Shown: positions 35,532 to 44,360 of the stretch, piece after piece
Layout: each line of letters opens with the position of its first letter
How positions within the stretch are numbered: position 1 is the stretch's first letter
DNA from: Rhizobium sophoriradicis
GTDB lineage: Bacteria > Pseudomonadota > Alphaproteobacteria > Rhizobiales > Rhizobiaceae
DNA length: 64,000 nt
Direction: 5' to 3'
Assembly: GCF_003939025.1 (NCBI RefSeq)
Contig: NZ_RQIH01000002.1
Location: 1-64,000, forward strand
The notes under the pieces: model-generated
The model's input: only the letters and a program-made list of their open reading frames with translations
What the model was told of the DNA's origin: nothing
The model's database searches: none
Program-made: the position numbers and the translations under genes

Positions 35532-35617
35532 GCGGGCGTGGCGAAACTGGTAGACGCAAGGGACTTAAAATCCCTCGGCCTTAGGCTATACGGGTTCGAT
35601 CCCCGTCGCCCGCACCA
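35532..35617 (+). tRNA. tRNA-Leu, anticodon UAA
   Basis: An 86-base cloverleaf: acceptor stem GCGGGCG (35532-35538) pairs with CGCCCGC (35607-35613), then A and an encoded CCA. The anticodon loop CTTAAAA gives UAA, reading UUA and UUG. A long variable arm follows (class II tRNA), and GGTTCGATCCC is the T-loop region. It is flanked by the MoCF gene on the left; no integrase or duplicated 3' end is seen nearby. Confidence 0.97.
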
Positions 35618-35672
35618 CCTTCATAATCCTGTATGAGAATGCGGTATTTTGTACAGAAAGGCGCGTTATTGC

Positions 35673-35701
35673 TTGACAATGGCATTTTCGGTGCAAGTAT
35701 T
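35673..35701 (+). promoter_or_regulatory. Candidate sigma-70 promoter of the 43-aa gene
   Basis: TTGACA (35673-35678) is an exact -35 hexamer; 16-17 bases later AAGTAT/AGTATT is a modest -10. The predicted transcript would start about 35 bases before the ATG at 35745. Confidence 0.4.
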
Positions 35702-35744
35702 GCGCGCGACGAGCGAGTAAGTGTTGTCTTGTGGGAGTAAGACG

Positions 35745-35876
35745 ATGGTTTACGATTGGAGCGGGACCAGGGTCCGGCGCATCCGAATCTTCAAGACCAG
35801 CGTCGCACTTGTTTTCGCAACTGCGATGGCTGCGATACCATTGATTTTCTGGGCAGCGGAGTTGCCGGGTTTCTGA
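35745..35876 (+). CDS. Small membrane protein (43 aa)
   Basis: 43 codons. GGGAG lies 8 bases before the ATG. A basic N-terminus (WSGTRVRRIRIFK) is followed by a hydrophobic helix (VALVFATAMAAIPLIFWA). That is the usual layout of a single-pass peptide with cytoplasmic N-terminus. An exact TTGACA is upstream. No family is recognised; too short for firm assignment. Confidence 0.4.
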   Translation: MVYDWSGTRVRRIRIFKTSVALVFATAMAAIPLIFWAAELPGF

Positions 35877-35885
35877 TCCGGGCAA

Positions 35886-36260
35886 TCAGCGTTCTGCGAA
35901 GGGAAGCGTGTTCGCCGCCCGGGTTTCTCGCCACCTGTTGATCACCCAGCCGGCCAGCAACCCGAGGGCCGCGCCCATCGCCTTGACGCCGGCGTCATGC
36001 AGGCGCGGATGGCGGGTCGGCGTGAAGTATTGCAGATATTCGATGGCGACGGCGCCCGTTATCAGCAGCACGGCAACCAGTTTCCACTGTCTGGGATAGG
36101 CGAGCGCGAAGGCGAGGCCGAGGAGAACATAGGCGCCGCCACGGTCCGTATCGACGCTCGTGACCGTATGCGGTCTCAGCCCGATCGGCGAAACCGTGAC
36201 AAAGAGAATCAAGGCGAGCAGCAGCCAGGCGAGCGGTCTTGCGAATTTGACGATCATCAT
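35886..36260 (-). CDS. VanZ-like membrane protein
   Basis: 124 residues with three or four hydrophobic segments (LLLALILFVTVSPIGLRP, AYVLLGLAFALAY, LVAVLLITGAVAIEYLQ, GAALGLLAGWVI). The pattern SPIGLRP and EYLQYFTPTRHPRLHDAGVK matches the VanZ family. The function outside teicoplanin resistance is unknown. The call is from the pattern of conserved residues. Confidence 0.8.
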   Translation of the reverse strand: MMIVKFARPLAWLLLALILFVTVSPIGLRPHTVTSVDTDRGGAYVLLGLAFALAYPRQWKLVAVLLITGAVAIEYLQYFTPTRHPRLHDAGVKAMGAALGLLAGWVINRWRETRAANTLPFAER

Positions 36261-36479
36261 CGCTCCATATAAGTGGCAGGCCTTTGCATTGACAGTTAAA
36301 ATCAGTTCATCTTGCCGCCGATGTTGCGATTGGCTTAAGAAACGCTTCCCGAGGCCGGAACCGGCATCAGGAGATGAGCGGCTCGGTCAGCGAACCGGAA
36401 ATGGCGGGAGCCGGCTTTCTTTTGCCGGCCGGCCTGTGCCATAGCGGCGGCGGTTAATCTTTAGGAATGGACCACGCCC

Positions 36480-37730
36480 GTGACAAGACTTGAAGTCGAA
36501 AGCGCCGAAGCGGCAATGCGCAGCCTTTTCCCGGCGACGCCACTGCAGCTCAATGACCATCTCTCCGCCCGCTACGGCGCCGATATCTGGCTGAAGCGCG
36601 AGGATCTGTCGCCGGTGCGCTCCTACAAGATCCGCGGCGCCTTCAATTTCTTCCGCAAGGCGATCGGGCAGGGTGCTTCAGGCAAGACCTTCGTCTGTGC
36701 CTCGGCCGGCAATCACGCCCAGGGCTTCGCCTATGTCTGCCGCCATTTCGGCGTGCCGGGCGTCGTCTTCATGCCGGTGACGACGCCGCAGCAGAAGATC
36801 GACAAGACCCGCATGTTCGGCGCCGAATTCATCACCATCCGGCTGTTCGGCGATTTCTTCGACCAGTGCTACCAGGCCGCGCGTGACCATGTCGAGGCGA
36901 TCGGCGGAGTCATGGTGCCGCCCTTCGATCACGCCGATATCATCGAGGGGCAGGCGACCGTCGCCGCCGAAATCCTGCAGCAGCTGCCTGATGGAGCGGT
37001 GCCTGATATGGTCGTGCTACCGGTCGGCGGCGGCGGGCTTGCCGCCGGCTTTACCGGTTATCTCGACGGCGTCGTGCCGAAATCGGCCTTTGTCTTTGCC
37101 GAGCCGGCGGGTGCGCCGAGCCTCAGGCGCAGCATCGAGGCGGGCCAGGTGACGACGCTTGCCAAGGTCGACAACTTCGTCGACGGCGCCGCCGTCGCCC
37201 GCATCGGCGACCTGAATTTCGCGGCTCTGCGCGATTTTCCGGCAAGCCAAGTGCAACTGATGCCGGAGAACGCCATCTGCGTCACCATTCAGGAGATGCT
37301 GAATGTCGAGGGCGTCGTGCTGGAGCCGGCGGGCGCCCTGTCGCTGACGGCGATCGCCGCGATGGATGCCCAGGCGATCCGCGGCAAGACCATCGTCGCG
37401 GTCGTCTCCGGCGGCAATTTCGATTTCGAACGCCTGCCTGACGTAAAGGAAAGAGCCATGCGTTACGCAGGGCTGAAGAAATACTTCATTCTCAGGCTTG
37501 CCCAGCGCCCCGGCGCGCTCAGGGATTTCCTCAATCTGCTCGGCCCCGACGACGATATCGCCCGCTTCGAATATCTGAAGAAATCGGCGCGCAATTTTGG
37601 CTCGATCCTGATCGGCATCGAAACCAAGGCGCCGGAGAATTTCGCCCGGCTGATCGCGAATTTCGAAGCCGCCGGCATGGGTTACGAGGATATTACCGAA
37701 AACGAGATCCTCGCCAGTCTGATCATTTGA
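36480..37730 (+). CDS. ilvA: Threonine ammonia-lyase
   Basis: 416 residues with a GTG start. The PLP lysine is in VRSYKIRGAFNFF (about residue 50), the phosphate-binding loop is GGGGLAAG (about 182) and SAGNHAQGFAY (about 78) contacts the cofactor. A single C-terminal ACT-like domain begins at KYFILRLAQRPGALRDFLNLL (about 335). It deaminates threonine to 2-oxobutanoate. The biosynthetic (isoleucine) role is likely but a catabolic one cannot be excluded. AGGA lies rather far upstream (about 14 bases). Confidence 0.92.
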   Translation: MTRLEVESAEAAMRSLFPATPLQLNDHLSARYGADIWLKREDLSPVRSYKIRGAFNFFRKAIGQGASGKTFVCASAGNHAQGFAYVCRHFGVPGVVFMPVTTPQQKIDKTRMFGAEFITIRLFGDFFDQCYQAARDHVEAIGGVMVPPFDHADIIEGQATVAAEILQQLPDGAVPDMVVLPVGGGGLAAGFTGYLDGVVPKSAFVFAEPAGAPSLRRSIEAGQVTTLAKVDNFVDGAAVARIGDLNFAALRDFPASQVQLMPENAICVTIQEMLNVEGVVLEPAGALSLTAIAAMDAQAIRGKTIVAVVSGGNFDFERLPDVKERAMRYAGLKKYFILRLAQRPGALRDFLNLLGPDDDIARFEYLKKSARNFGSILIGIETKAPENFARLIANFEAAGMGYEDITENEILASLII

Positions 37731-37767
37731 CTTGGCGAGCGCGATACCGCCGTGTTAGAGACGGATC

Positions 37768-38091
37768 ATGGCTTCGTTCCTTTCAAATCTCTTTTCGATG
37801 TTCTCCGGCGGCAAGGCCGCTTCGGAGGCGGCAGGCCCCTCGGGCGAGCCGCAGCTTTACGGCGACTGCACGATCTATGCGGAGCCTCGCAAGGAAGGCA
37901 GCCAATACCGTCTGGCCGGCCGTATCGAAAAGAAGGTTGGCGACGAGGTGCTGGTGCGCAATTTCATCCGCGCCGATCTCTTCTCCTCCTCCGACGACGC
38001 GATCGAGTGCACGGTGCGCAAGGCGCACCAGATCATCGACCAGCATGGCCCGTCGCTCTTTGGCGACGGCGAGAAGCTTCGCCAGGTCTGA
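37768..38091 (+). CDS. HlyU-family protein
   Basis: 107 residues. After a low-complexity N-terminus, the core (YGDCTIYAEPRKEGSQYRLA, then VRNFIRADLFSSSDDAIE) matches the HlyU family, named from a Vibrio haemolysin activator. Rhizobial members are common and uncharacterised, and no HTH is visible here. The gene lies 37 bases after ilvA on the same strand. A regulatory role should not be assumed from the name. Confidence 0.8.
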   Translation: MASFLSNLFSMFSGGKAASEAAGPSGEPQLYGDCTIYAEPRKEGSQYRLAGRIEKKVGDEVLVRNFIRADLFSSSDDAIECTVRKAHQIIDQHGPSLFGDGEKLRQV

Positions 38092-38333
38092 AGGTGCGAT
38101 CTGTTCCGACTCGGGGCGCCGGCAGAAATTCCTTGCTTTTCAATCGTATGACTTGAGCGTTCATCGCAAATATGAGAACGCGCTCACGTAATCTTAAACG
38201 ATTGCGGTGAAAGCTATGTCCTGCAGGATTTGCAGGGCGCCCTCGTGTTTGACTTTTTCGGACGATCGATCAAAGGATCCGCAGCCGCGATCGCCGCGTC
38301 GGCGCGACGCCGGCCTGTAGCCGAGGTGTCGTA

Positions 38334-39635
38334 ATGGAAGCGCTGAACCTCGTTCTCTTCGTCGTCGAAGCCGTCGCCTATTTCGTGCTGATGGTGACGC
38401 TTCTGCACTTCCGCCATCGGCTCGGTCTCGGGGTCTTCCTGACGGCGCTCGGCGTCATGCATTTTATGGAAACCTATCTGGCGGCGGTCTTTTACGTCTC
38501 GCTGCCGTTCGGGGATGTGTCGCCGGGTTCCTCCGTCTTCTTCTCCGGCAAGCTGATGATGATCCTGATGTTATACTTGTGGGAGGATGCCGCGACGGTG
38601 CGCCAGCCGATCTACGGCCTGTTCCTCGGCAACCTGCTTACCGTCGGCATCGCCTGGGTGCTGCAGCTGCACCAGCCGCTGCAACTATCGTCAAACCATG
38701 CGCCCGACGTCGATTTTCTAAAGGAGATGGGCTGGCTGATGATTTGGGGCACGGCGCTGCTCTATGTCGATTCGCTCGGTATCATCCTGCTCTACGAAAA
38801 ACTCGGCGATTTCTTCCGCAGGCGCGCTGTGCTGCGTTTCATGATCTCCGGTTTCGTGCTGCTGACTTTCGACCAGATCGGCTTCTTCGCCGCGCTGCAT
38901 TATTTCCTCGATGTCCCGGTCGCCGTATTCTGGGGTGGCTGGAAGGCGAAGATGCTTTCCGTCTGCCTCTATGGGGCGATGTTTGCGATCTATGAATATC
39001 GTATCCGCCGCCTCGGCGCCGACGCCGCCGCGCGCTCCATCAGCGACGTGTTCGGCGATCTGACATTCCGCGAGCGCTACAACGATCTTCTGGAGCGCAC
39101 CGGCCGCGACATGCTGACCGGCGTCTATGACCGCACGCGCATGGAGCTGGAGGCGCCGCTGATGTTGCGCGAGGCGCTGCGGCAGGGGCTGTCTGCGACG
39201 GTTCTCATTATCGACGCCGATCACTTCAAGGACGTCAATGATGGTTATGGTCATCTCCAGGGGGACGTGGTGCTGAAGTCGATCGCCGCCCGGCTCGGCA
39301 CGACGCTGCGCTCCAGCGACCGCATCTTCCGCTTCGGCGGCGAGGAGTTCGTCGCCGTCTGCCCCGGCACGAACCATGAGGAAGGACTGCTGCTTGCCGA
39401 GCGTCTGCGTTGGACGATCGCGACCAGCGTCAAGACGCCGGATGGCAGTCCGGTCACCGTCAGCATCGGCGTTGCGACCGCCGACGAGGACGGCACCAGT
39501 TTCACGACGGTGCTGTCGGCTGCCGACGGCCGGCTTTACGCGGCAAAGAAGAGCGGCCGCAACTGCGTCGTCGGCCGCTCCGGCGTGGTGAACTCGGGTA
39601 AGCCGGCCGATCCTCCGATCAATGCGATCGGTTGA
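38334..39635 (+). CDS. Membrane diguanylate cyclase (GGDEF)
   Basis: 433 residues. The N-terminal ~225 residues contain about six hydrophobic helices of a 7TM-like sensor. A short coil leads to a GGDEF domain with DADHFKDVNDGYGHLQGD (about 300) and the active-site RFGGEEFVAVC (GGEEF, about 334). It makes cyclic di-GMP from GTP. There is no EAL domain and no RxxD inhibitory site is obvious. The signal is unknown. A perfect hairpin follows at 39749-39770. Confidence 0.9.
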   Translation: MEALNLVLFVVEAVAYFVLMVTLLHFRHRLGLGVFLTALGVMHFMETYLAAVFYVSLPFGDVSPGSSVFFSGKLMMILMLYLWEDAATVRQPIYGLFLGNLLTVGIAWVLQLHQPLQLSSNHAPDVDFLKEMGWLMIWGTALLYVDSLGIILLYEKLGDFFRRRAVLRFMISGFVLLTFDQIGFFAALHYFLDVPVAVFWGGWKAKMLSVCLYGAMFAIYEYRIRRLGADAAARSISDVFGDLTFRERYNDLLERTGRDMLTGVYDRTRMELEAPLMLREALRQGLSATVLIIDADHFKDVNDGYGHLQGDVVLKSIAARLGTTLRSSDRIFRFGGEEFVAVCPGTNHEEGLLLAERLRWTIATSVKTPDGSPVTVSIGVATADEDGTSFTTVLSAADGRLYAAKKSGRNCVVGRSGVVNSGKPADPPINAIG

Positions 39636-39748
39636 TTGTTGGTTTGAGGTGTTGCGTCAACCAGAATAAGTGCCCCTCTGATGAGGCGCTGTCGGACGAG
39701 ATCCTCGAGATGATCCGCAATTTCGTCGGCAGTATCGACAAATAAGGA

Positions 39749-39770
39749 ACGGCCGGCGAAGGCCGGCCGT
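39749..39770. terminator. Hairpin between convergent GGDEF and azoreductase genes
   Basis: ACGGCCGGC (39749-39757) and GCCGGCCGT (39762-39770) form a perfect 9-bp stem with a GAAG loop. It lies between convergent genes and could serve both; T-runs are weak. Confidence 0.5.
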
Positions 39771-39792
39771 CCACGGAACATCGAAGAGCCGA

Positions 39793-40407
39793 TCAGGCTG
39801 CGAGCGCGATTTCCTCGACGCGCGACTTGGCGGCGTCAATGGCCTTTTCCGCAGCTTCCGGGCCGAAAGCCAGGCCCTCGACATAGATCGTCTCAATGTC
39901 AGTGATGCCGAGGAAGCCGAGAACCGACTTCAGGTACGGCACGGCATGGTTCAAGGGAGCAGCCGGTCCCTGCGAATAGACGCCGCCGGAGGCCAGAACC
40001 ACATAGACCTTCTTGCCGGTGAGCAGGCCGACCGGACCGCTTTCCGTGTATTTGAAGGTCAGGCCGGCGCGGGCGACGTTGTCGATCCAGGTCTTCAGCG
40101 ACGAATAGATGTTGAAGTTGATGAGCCCGGTGCTGATGACGATGGTGTCGGCGGCAAAGAGTTCGTTGACGAGTTCGTCGGAGGTTTTGACGGCGGCGGC
40201 TTCTTCCGCCGTGCGGGCCTCGGCCGGCTTGCGGATGGCGCCGGTGAAGAGGTCATCAATATGCGGCAGCGGGTTGGTTGCCAGGTCGCGGCGAACGACG
40301 ACGCTGCCCGGCTTCTGGTTCTTCAGCTTTTCGGCGAGATCAGCGGCGATCGGGGTCGAGAGCGACTCAGCGCGCGGGCTGGACGTTAGAAGGAGGATGG
40401 ACGACAT
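39793..40407 (-). CDS. azoR: FMN-dependent NADH-azoreductase
   Basis: 204 residues, flavodoxin-like quinone/azo reductase. The N-terminus MSSILLLTSSPRAESLST binds the FMN phosphate, and FNIYSSLKTWIDNVARAG and GVYSQGP are family landmarks. Start 40407 follows AAAGGAAA. It reduces quinones or azo compounds by two-electron transfer. A LysR gene is divergent, with a 22-bp palindrome between them, so quinone/electrophile-induced control is likely. Confidence 0.88.
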   Translation of the reverse strand: MSSILLLTSSPRAESLSTPIAADLAEKLKNQKPGSVVVRRDLATNPLPHIDDLFTGAIRKPAEARTAEEAAAVKTSDELVNELFAADTIVISTGLINFNIYSSLKTWIDNVARAGLTFKYTESGPVGLLTGKKVYVVLASGGVYSQGPAAPLNHAVPYLKSVLGFLGITDIETIYVEGLAFGPEAAEKAIDAAKSRVEEIALAA

Positions 40408-40508
40408 GCTGCATTTCCTTTCGAATGGAATTTGACGGCTCGTTGCTGGGAGGTGAGCCGGCGGTGTCGAGGAGGAAAATAAGTCTGGCCCGCTATCGAA
40501 AAAACGGT

Positions 40509-40530
40509 GATAATGTCGATCGAAATTATC
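40509..40530. promoter_or_regulatory. Near-perfect 22-bp palindrome, candidate LysR operator
   Basis: GATAAT-N10-ATTATC; 10 of 11 base pairs are symmetric, with TCGATCGA at the centre. It is in the azoR-lysR interval, 18 bases before the lysR ATG and about 102 bases before the azoR ATG. Confidence 0.6.
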
Positions 40531-40547
40531 GATGGAATGGATGGAAG

Positions 40548-41516
40548 ATGCTTCCGAACCCGACTTTGGACCAGTTGCAGGTGTTCTTGACCGTTGCCGA
40601 AACGGGCAGCTTTTCGGCCGCATCGCGGGCGCTGAACCGGGCACAGTCGGTCGTCAGCTATACGATCGCCAATTTGGAAGCGCAGCTTGAAATGCCGCTT
40701 TTCGAGCGGTCCGGCGCGCGCCAGCCGAAGCTGACCGAGTCGGGCAAGGCGATGCTCGAGGATGCGCGTCGCATTCTCGGCGACCTTCAGGTCATGCGGG
40801 CGCGCGTCAAGAGCCTGAGGGAGGGCCTCGAAGCCGAGGTTTCCGTCGCCATCAGCGTCATGGTGCCATCGCAGGCGGTCGTGGACGTGCTGCACGAATT
40901 CCGCGAAAGATACCCGACCGTTTCGTTGAACCTCAATGTCGGTGAACTCGGAATGGTCATGGATCTCGTTCTGAGCGGCAAGGCAACGATCGGCATCGGC
41001 GGCGCGGTGCTCAAGCCGGACGATTCGATGGTCACGGAACGGATCGGCCATTCCTTCATGCTGCCCGTTGCCGCGCCCAACCACCCGCTTGCCGCGATCG
41101 ACCGGCCGCTCACGCTCGGCGACGTGCGCGAGGAAGTGCAACTCGTCGTCACCGACGCGTCGGGCCGCACAAAGGGGCGGGATTTCAACGTTCTGTCCTA
41201 CAAGACGTGGCGCGTCAGCGATATCGCGACAAAGCACCAGCTGATCAAGGCCGGCCTTGGCTGGGGCGGTCTTCCGGCGTCCATCATCCATGACGATCTG
41301 CGCAGCGGCGCGCTCATCCACCTCGACCTGGATGCCTATGAACAGGGTGAGTATGGCATCTATTCGATGCGCCAGCTCGCCAACCCGCCCGGACCGGCCG
41401 CCAGCTGGATGATCGATGCCTTCCGCACGCGGCTTTCCTATTGCCCGAACCAGGCCGATTTTCATGCTGAGATGGCGGAACTGCGGGACACCGCTCCACC
41501 GCTCGCGGCCGAATGA
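40548..41516 (+). CDS. LysR-family transcriptional regulator
   Basis: 322 residues. The winged HTH is at the N-terminus (LDQLQVFLTVAETGSFSAAS, RAQSVVSYTIANLEAQL). A periplasmic-binding-like effector domain follows (~95-300). The start MLPNPTLDQL at 40548 is typical; a longer open frame to 40278 runs over azoR and is not used. It probably regulates the divergent azoR and itself through the palindrome at 40509-40530. The effector is unknown. Confidence 0.9.
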   Translation: MLPNPTLDQLQVFLTVAETGSFSAASRALNRAQSVVSYTIANLEAQLEMPLFERSGARQPKLTESGKAMLEDARRILGDLQVMRARVKSLREGLEAEVSVAISVMVPSQAVVDVLHEFRERYPTVSLNLNVGELGMVMDLVLSGKATIGIGGAVLKPDDSMVTERIGHSFMLPVAAPNHPLAAIDRPLTLGDVREEVQLVVTDASGRTKGRDFNVLSYKTWRVSDIATKHQLIKAGLGWGGLPASIIHDDLRSGALIHLDLDAYEQGEYGIYSMRQLANPPGPAASWMIDAFRTRLSYCPNQADFHAEMAELRDTAPPLAAE

Positions 41517-41540
41517 CGAAGGCGCGGAGCCGCGCCTTCG
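41517..41540. terminator. Bidirectional terminator hairpin (lysR / cpdB)
   Basis: CGAAGGCGCG (41517-41526) and CGCGCCTTCG (41531-41540) form a perfect 10-bp stem with loop GAGC. It starts directly after the lysR stop and lies 15 bases from the cpdB stop, between convergent genes. Confidence 0.65.
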
Positions 41541-41555
41541 TCGGAATACTTTTGC

Positions 41556-43544
41556 TTAAAGTACCAGCCTGAATTTCGAGAATCCGTCGGCCCCGTCGCC
41601 GGCCTCCTCGATCTTGACGCTCTTGACCGCAGCGAGGAACTGCTTCGCCTTCGGGCCGCTTTCGAAGGTCGCCGTCGTGCCCGGCAGCGGCTTGAAGGTC
41701 CAGTTCGCATCGGCCGACGGATTGATCGTACCTTGCTCGTGGACGTAGCGGACGATGACGTCGCGGTTGGTGTCCGGCGCCTGGAAGATCACCTTGTCGG
41801 CAGCGATCTCCGGGAAACTGCCGCCGCCGCCGGCGCGATAATTGTTGGTGACGACGACGAACTTCTGGGCCGGATCGATCGGCTTGCCGTCGAAGGCTAG
41901 GTTCTGGATACGGTTGGCATCCGGATTGATCGCCTTGCCGGACGAATCATATTTCGGCGGCTGCGACAGGTCGATCTGGTATGTAACGCCGTCTATCACG
42001 TCAAAATTGTAAGACGGGAAGTCGCTATTGAGCAGCGGCGCATCCTTGGTGCCGGCGTTGATGTGATTGAACATGCCGGCCGACATTTCCAGCCAGTTCT
42101 TCACCTGGGCGCCGGTGATCGCGACAGCCTGCACCGTGTTCGGATAAAGATAGAGGTCGGCGACGTTCTTGATGGCGATATCGCCGGCCGGGACATCGGT
42201 ATAATAGTCGGCGCCGCCGCGGCCGCCGGCCTTGAAGGGAGCTGCGGCCGAAAGCACCGGCAGATCCTTGTACTCGGTGTCGGCCAGCATCTGCTTGATG
42301 TACCAGGTCTGCGCCTGGCTGACGACCTGCACTGAAGGATCGTCGGCGACCAGCGCGAAATAGGAATAGAGCGGTGCGGAGGTCTTGCCGACCGGCGTGC
42401 GGACATAGGCGAGTGTCGCCTCGTGCTCGGCCTTGGCGGCTTCGACCACGTCCTTCTTGTCGGCGTAGTCGGCGATCACTTTCTTCTTGTCGTCGCGATG
42501 GTAGATCGGCCGCGCTTCCGAGGTGAAATCGACGATCTTCCAGCTGTTGCCGTCCTTTTCGAGCAGCAGGTCGATGAGGCCGAGATGCGAACCCCAGAAG
42601 CCGGCCATCACGGCGGGCTTGCCATGCAGCGTGCCTTTGACGGGATCGGCATTGGCGATGCCGTCCCAGCTCTTCGGGCCGGGGAAGACGAGATGCTGAT
42701 GGCCGGTGAAGATCGCATCGATCCCCTCGACAGCGGCGAGATGCAGCGAGGCATTCTCCATCTTTTCGGACGGTGCCGCTCCGTCGATGCCGGAATGGGA
42801 GAGTGCGATGACGATATCGGCGCCGGCTTCCTTCATGGCGGGAACCCAGGCCTTGGCGGCCTCGACGATGTCGCGGGTCTGCGCCTTGCCTTCGAGGTTC
42901 TTGATGTCCCAGAGCATGATCTGCGGCGGTACGAATCCGATGAAGCCGATGTTGACAGGGCTCTCCTTGCCAGCGCCGTCTTTGATCTGCTTTTCGACAA
43001 TGATGTAGGGTTTGAAGAAGAGATCGTCCTGCTTGGGATCCGAGGCGAGCTGGCCCTTGGTCAGGTTGGCGCAGACGAAGGGGAAGTTCGCGCCGGACAG
43101 GACCTTGAACATGAAGTCGAGGCCGTAATTGAACTCGTGATTGCCGAGCGTGCCGACCGTATAGCCGAGCGTGTTCATCGCCTTGATCACGGGATGGACG
43201 TCGCCGTCCTTCATGCCGTGCTGATAGGCCATGTAGTCGCCCATCGGATTGCCCTGGAGCACGTCGCCATTGTCGATCAACAGCGAGTTGGCCGCTTCGG
43301 CACGGATATTGTCGATGATCGTTCCGGTGCGCGACAGGCCCATCGTGTCGTTCGGCTTGTCGGCGTAATAGTCATAAGGGAAGACGTTGACGTGAATGTC
43401 GGTCGTTTCCATCAGCCGCAGATGCGCCTGATTGGCGTTGGCACGGGCGCTGAAAGGGTGCAGCAGCACCAGGGCGGAAGTCGCGGCGAGACCGCCAAGC
43501 AGGGAACGGCGGCTCATGAGACCGACATCAAAAATGGAAGACAT
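41556..43544 (-). CDS. cpdB: Tat-exported 2',3'-cyclic-nucleotide 2'-phosphodiesterase/3'-nucleotidase
   Basis: 662 residues. A twin-arginine signal (SRRSLLGGLAATSALVLL, about 11-28) targets the periplasm. The metallophosphatase domain has METTDIHVN, the GD-GNHE-type motif GNHEFNYGLDF (about 135) and a GHQH motif near 280. The C-terminal 5'-nucleotidase domain includes VTNNYRAGGGGSFPE. It releases phosphate and nucleosides from cyclic and 3' nucleotides outside the cell. AGGAG precedes the start. It converges with lysR. Confidence 0.92.
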   Translation of the reverse strand: MSSIFDVGLMSRRSLLGGLAATSALVLLHPFSARANANQAHLRLMETTDIHVNVFPYDYYADKPNDTMGLSRTGTIIDNIRAEAANSLLIDNGDVLQGNPMGDYMAYQHGMKDGDVHPVIKAMNTLGYTVGTLGNHEFNYGLDFMFKVLSGANFPFVCANLTKGQLASDPKQDDLFFKPYIIVEKQIKDGAGKESPVNIGFIGFVPPQIMLWDIKNLEGKAQTRDIVEAAKAWVPAMKEAGADIVIALSHSGIDGAAPSEKMENASLHLAAVEGIDAIFTGHQHLVFPGPKSWDGIANADPVKGTLHGKPAVMAGFWGSHLGLIDLLLEKDGNSWKIVDFTSEARPIYHRDDKKKVIADYADKKDVVEAAKAEHEATLAYVRTPVGKTSAPLYSYFALVADDPSVQVVSQAQTWYIKQMLADTEYKDLPVLSAAAPFKAGGRGGADYYTDVPAGDIAIKNVADLYLYPNTVQAVAITGAQVKNWLEMSAGMFNHINAGTKDAPLLNSDFPSYNFDVIDGVTYQIDLSQPPKYDSSGKAINPDANRIQNLAFDGKPIDPAQKFVVVTNNYRAGGGGSFPEIAADKVIFQAPDTNRDVIVRYVHEQGTINPSADANWTFKPLPGTTATFESGPKAKQFLAAVKSVKIEEAGDGADGFSKFRLVL

Positions 43545-43873
43545 GGAACTCTCCTATGGGATCATGCATCGTCCGGCCCGTCAGAATTACGGACGATTTG
43601 GCGAGGAGTACACTGCCAAAATGACAGGACGGCAAAACAATCGCTAGCAAGGGCGGCGCGATCTGAAAATGCAATGTATAGTGCGGCACTCCGGCTCAAA
43701 TCCATCGAGGGCGGGATCATGAACAGGGTCGTCATCGGGTGGCGCCATCGACATCGGGACCATCGACCTTAGCCTGCGGCAGACGCAAGGCTCTTGTTGA
43801 GCTCGACGTCAATGTCAACCAGCAGCTCCTGGAACGATGTCAGTCGTTCCTTTGCTGCAGAAGCGGTGCTGTC
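43545..43873. other. Intergenic interval between cpdB and the PilZ gene
   Basis: 329 bases. A single CTGTCAT half-site for PhoB is visible on the minus strand upstream of cpdB (about 43622-43628), without a convincing second half. No gene is supported; the short plus-strand frames lack family similarity. Confidence 0.35.
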
Positions 43874-44275
43874 CTAAGACTTCAGCGTCACTGTCGCCGA
43901 ACGAAGCGGGCGCTCGACGTTGGTAGCGGCTCTCAGTTGGCGCACCGCCAGCACAGGGCGTATTTCCTGATGGAAGAAGCGGAAATAGGAGGAGACCTGC
44001 GCCCGCGCATTCGAATTCACGTCGAACTGGATGCCGACGCGGCCATTGTGCTTCCAGCGGATGATGCCTTCGAGCATTCCGAGGTTTTCGGCTTCGATGC
44101 GCACCTTGCTGCCGGAAGCGGCATGGAGCGGCGTCTTCGTCTCCAGCGCGGCGCCGGTCGCCGACAGGTTGAGAATTCGCACATCCACTTGGCTGTTCAG
44201 ATATTTGACACTGCCGAAGACGCGGCAATTCTTCCGATCCGCCTTCCGTGCCGTGATTTTCAAGTTGCTGCTCAT
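43874..44275 (-). CDS. PilZ-domain protein
   Basis: 133 residues. The N-terminal RKNCR motif (about residues 14-18, RxxxR) and VRILNLSATGAAL (about 33-45) form the c-di-GMP-binding pattern of PilZ, but the usual Asp of DxSxxG is Asn here. GIIRWKHNGRVGIQFD ends the barrel. It could bind c-di-GMP weakly or not at all. It is located about 4.2 kb from a diguanylate cyclase gene; no operon partner is present. Confidence 0.78.
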   Translation of the reverse strand: MSSNLKITARKADRKNCRVFGSVKYLNSQVDVRILNLSATGAALETKTPLHAASGSKVRIEAENLGMLEGIIRWKHNGRVGIQFDVNSNARAQVSSYFRFFHQEIRPVLAVRQLRAATNVERPLRSATVTLKS

Positions 44276-44360
44276 ACTGTCTCCCTTTGAAACGCGAGGG
44301 GAGCATAGCGACGGAAAATTGAAATGGTTTTAGGGGCTTGGCTAAAATTGCAGTGAAACT

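Noticed and set aside
35532..35617. tRNA-Leu as an integration site of a genomic island
   Set aside because: No integrase gene, no repeated tRNA 3' end and no composition change on either side.
43600..43640. PhoB box upstream of cpdB
   Set aside because: Only one CTGTCAT half-site is clear; the second half does not match at the required spacing.
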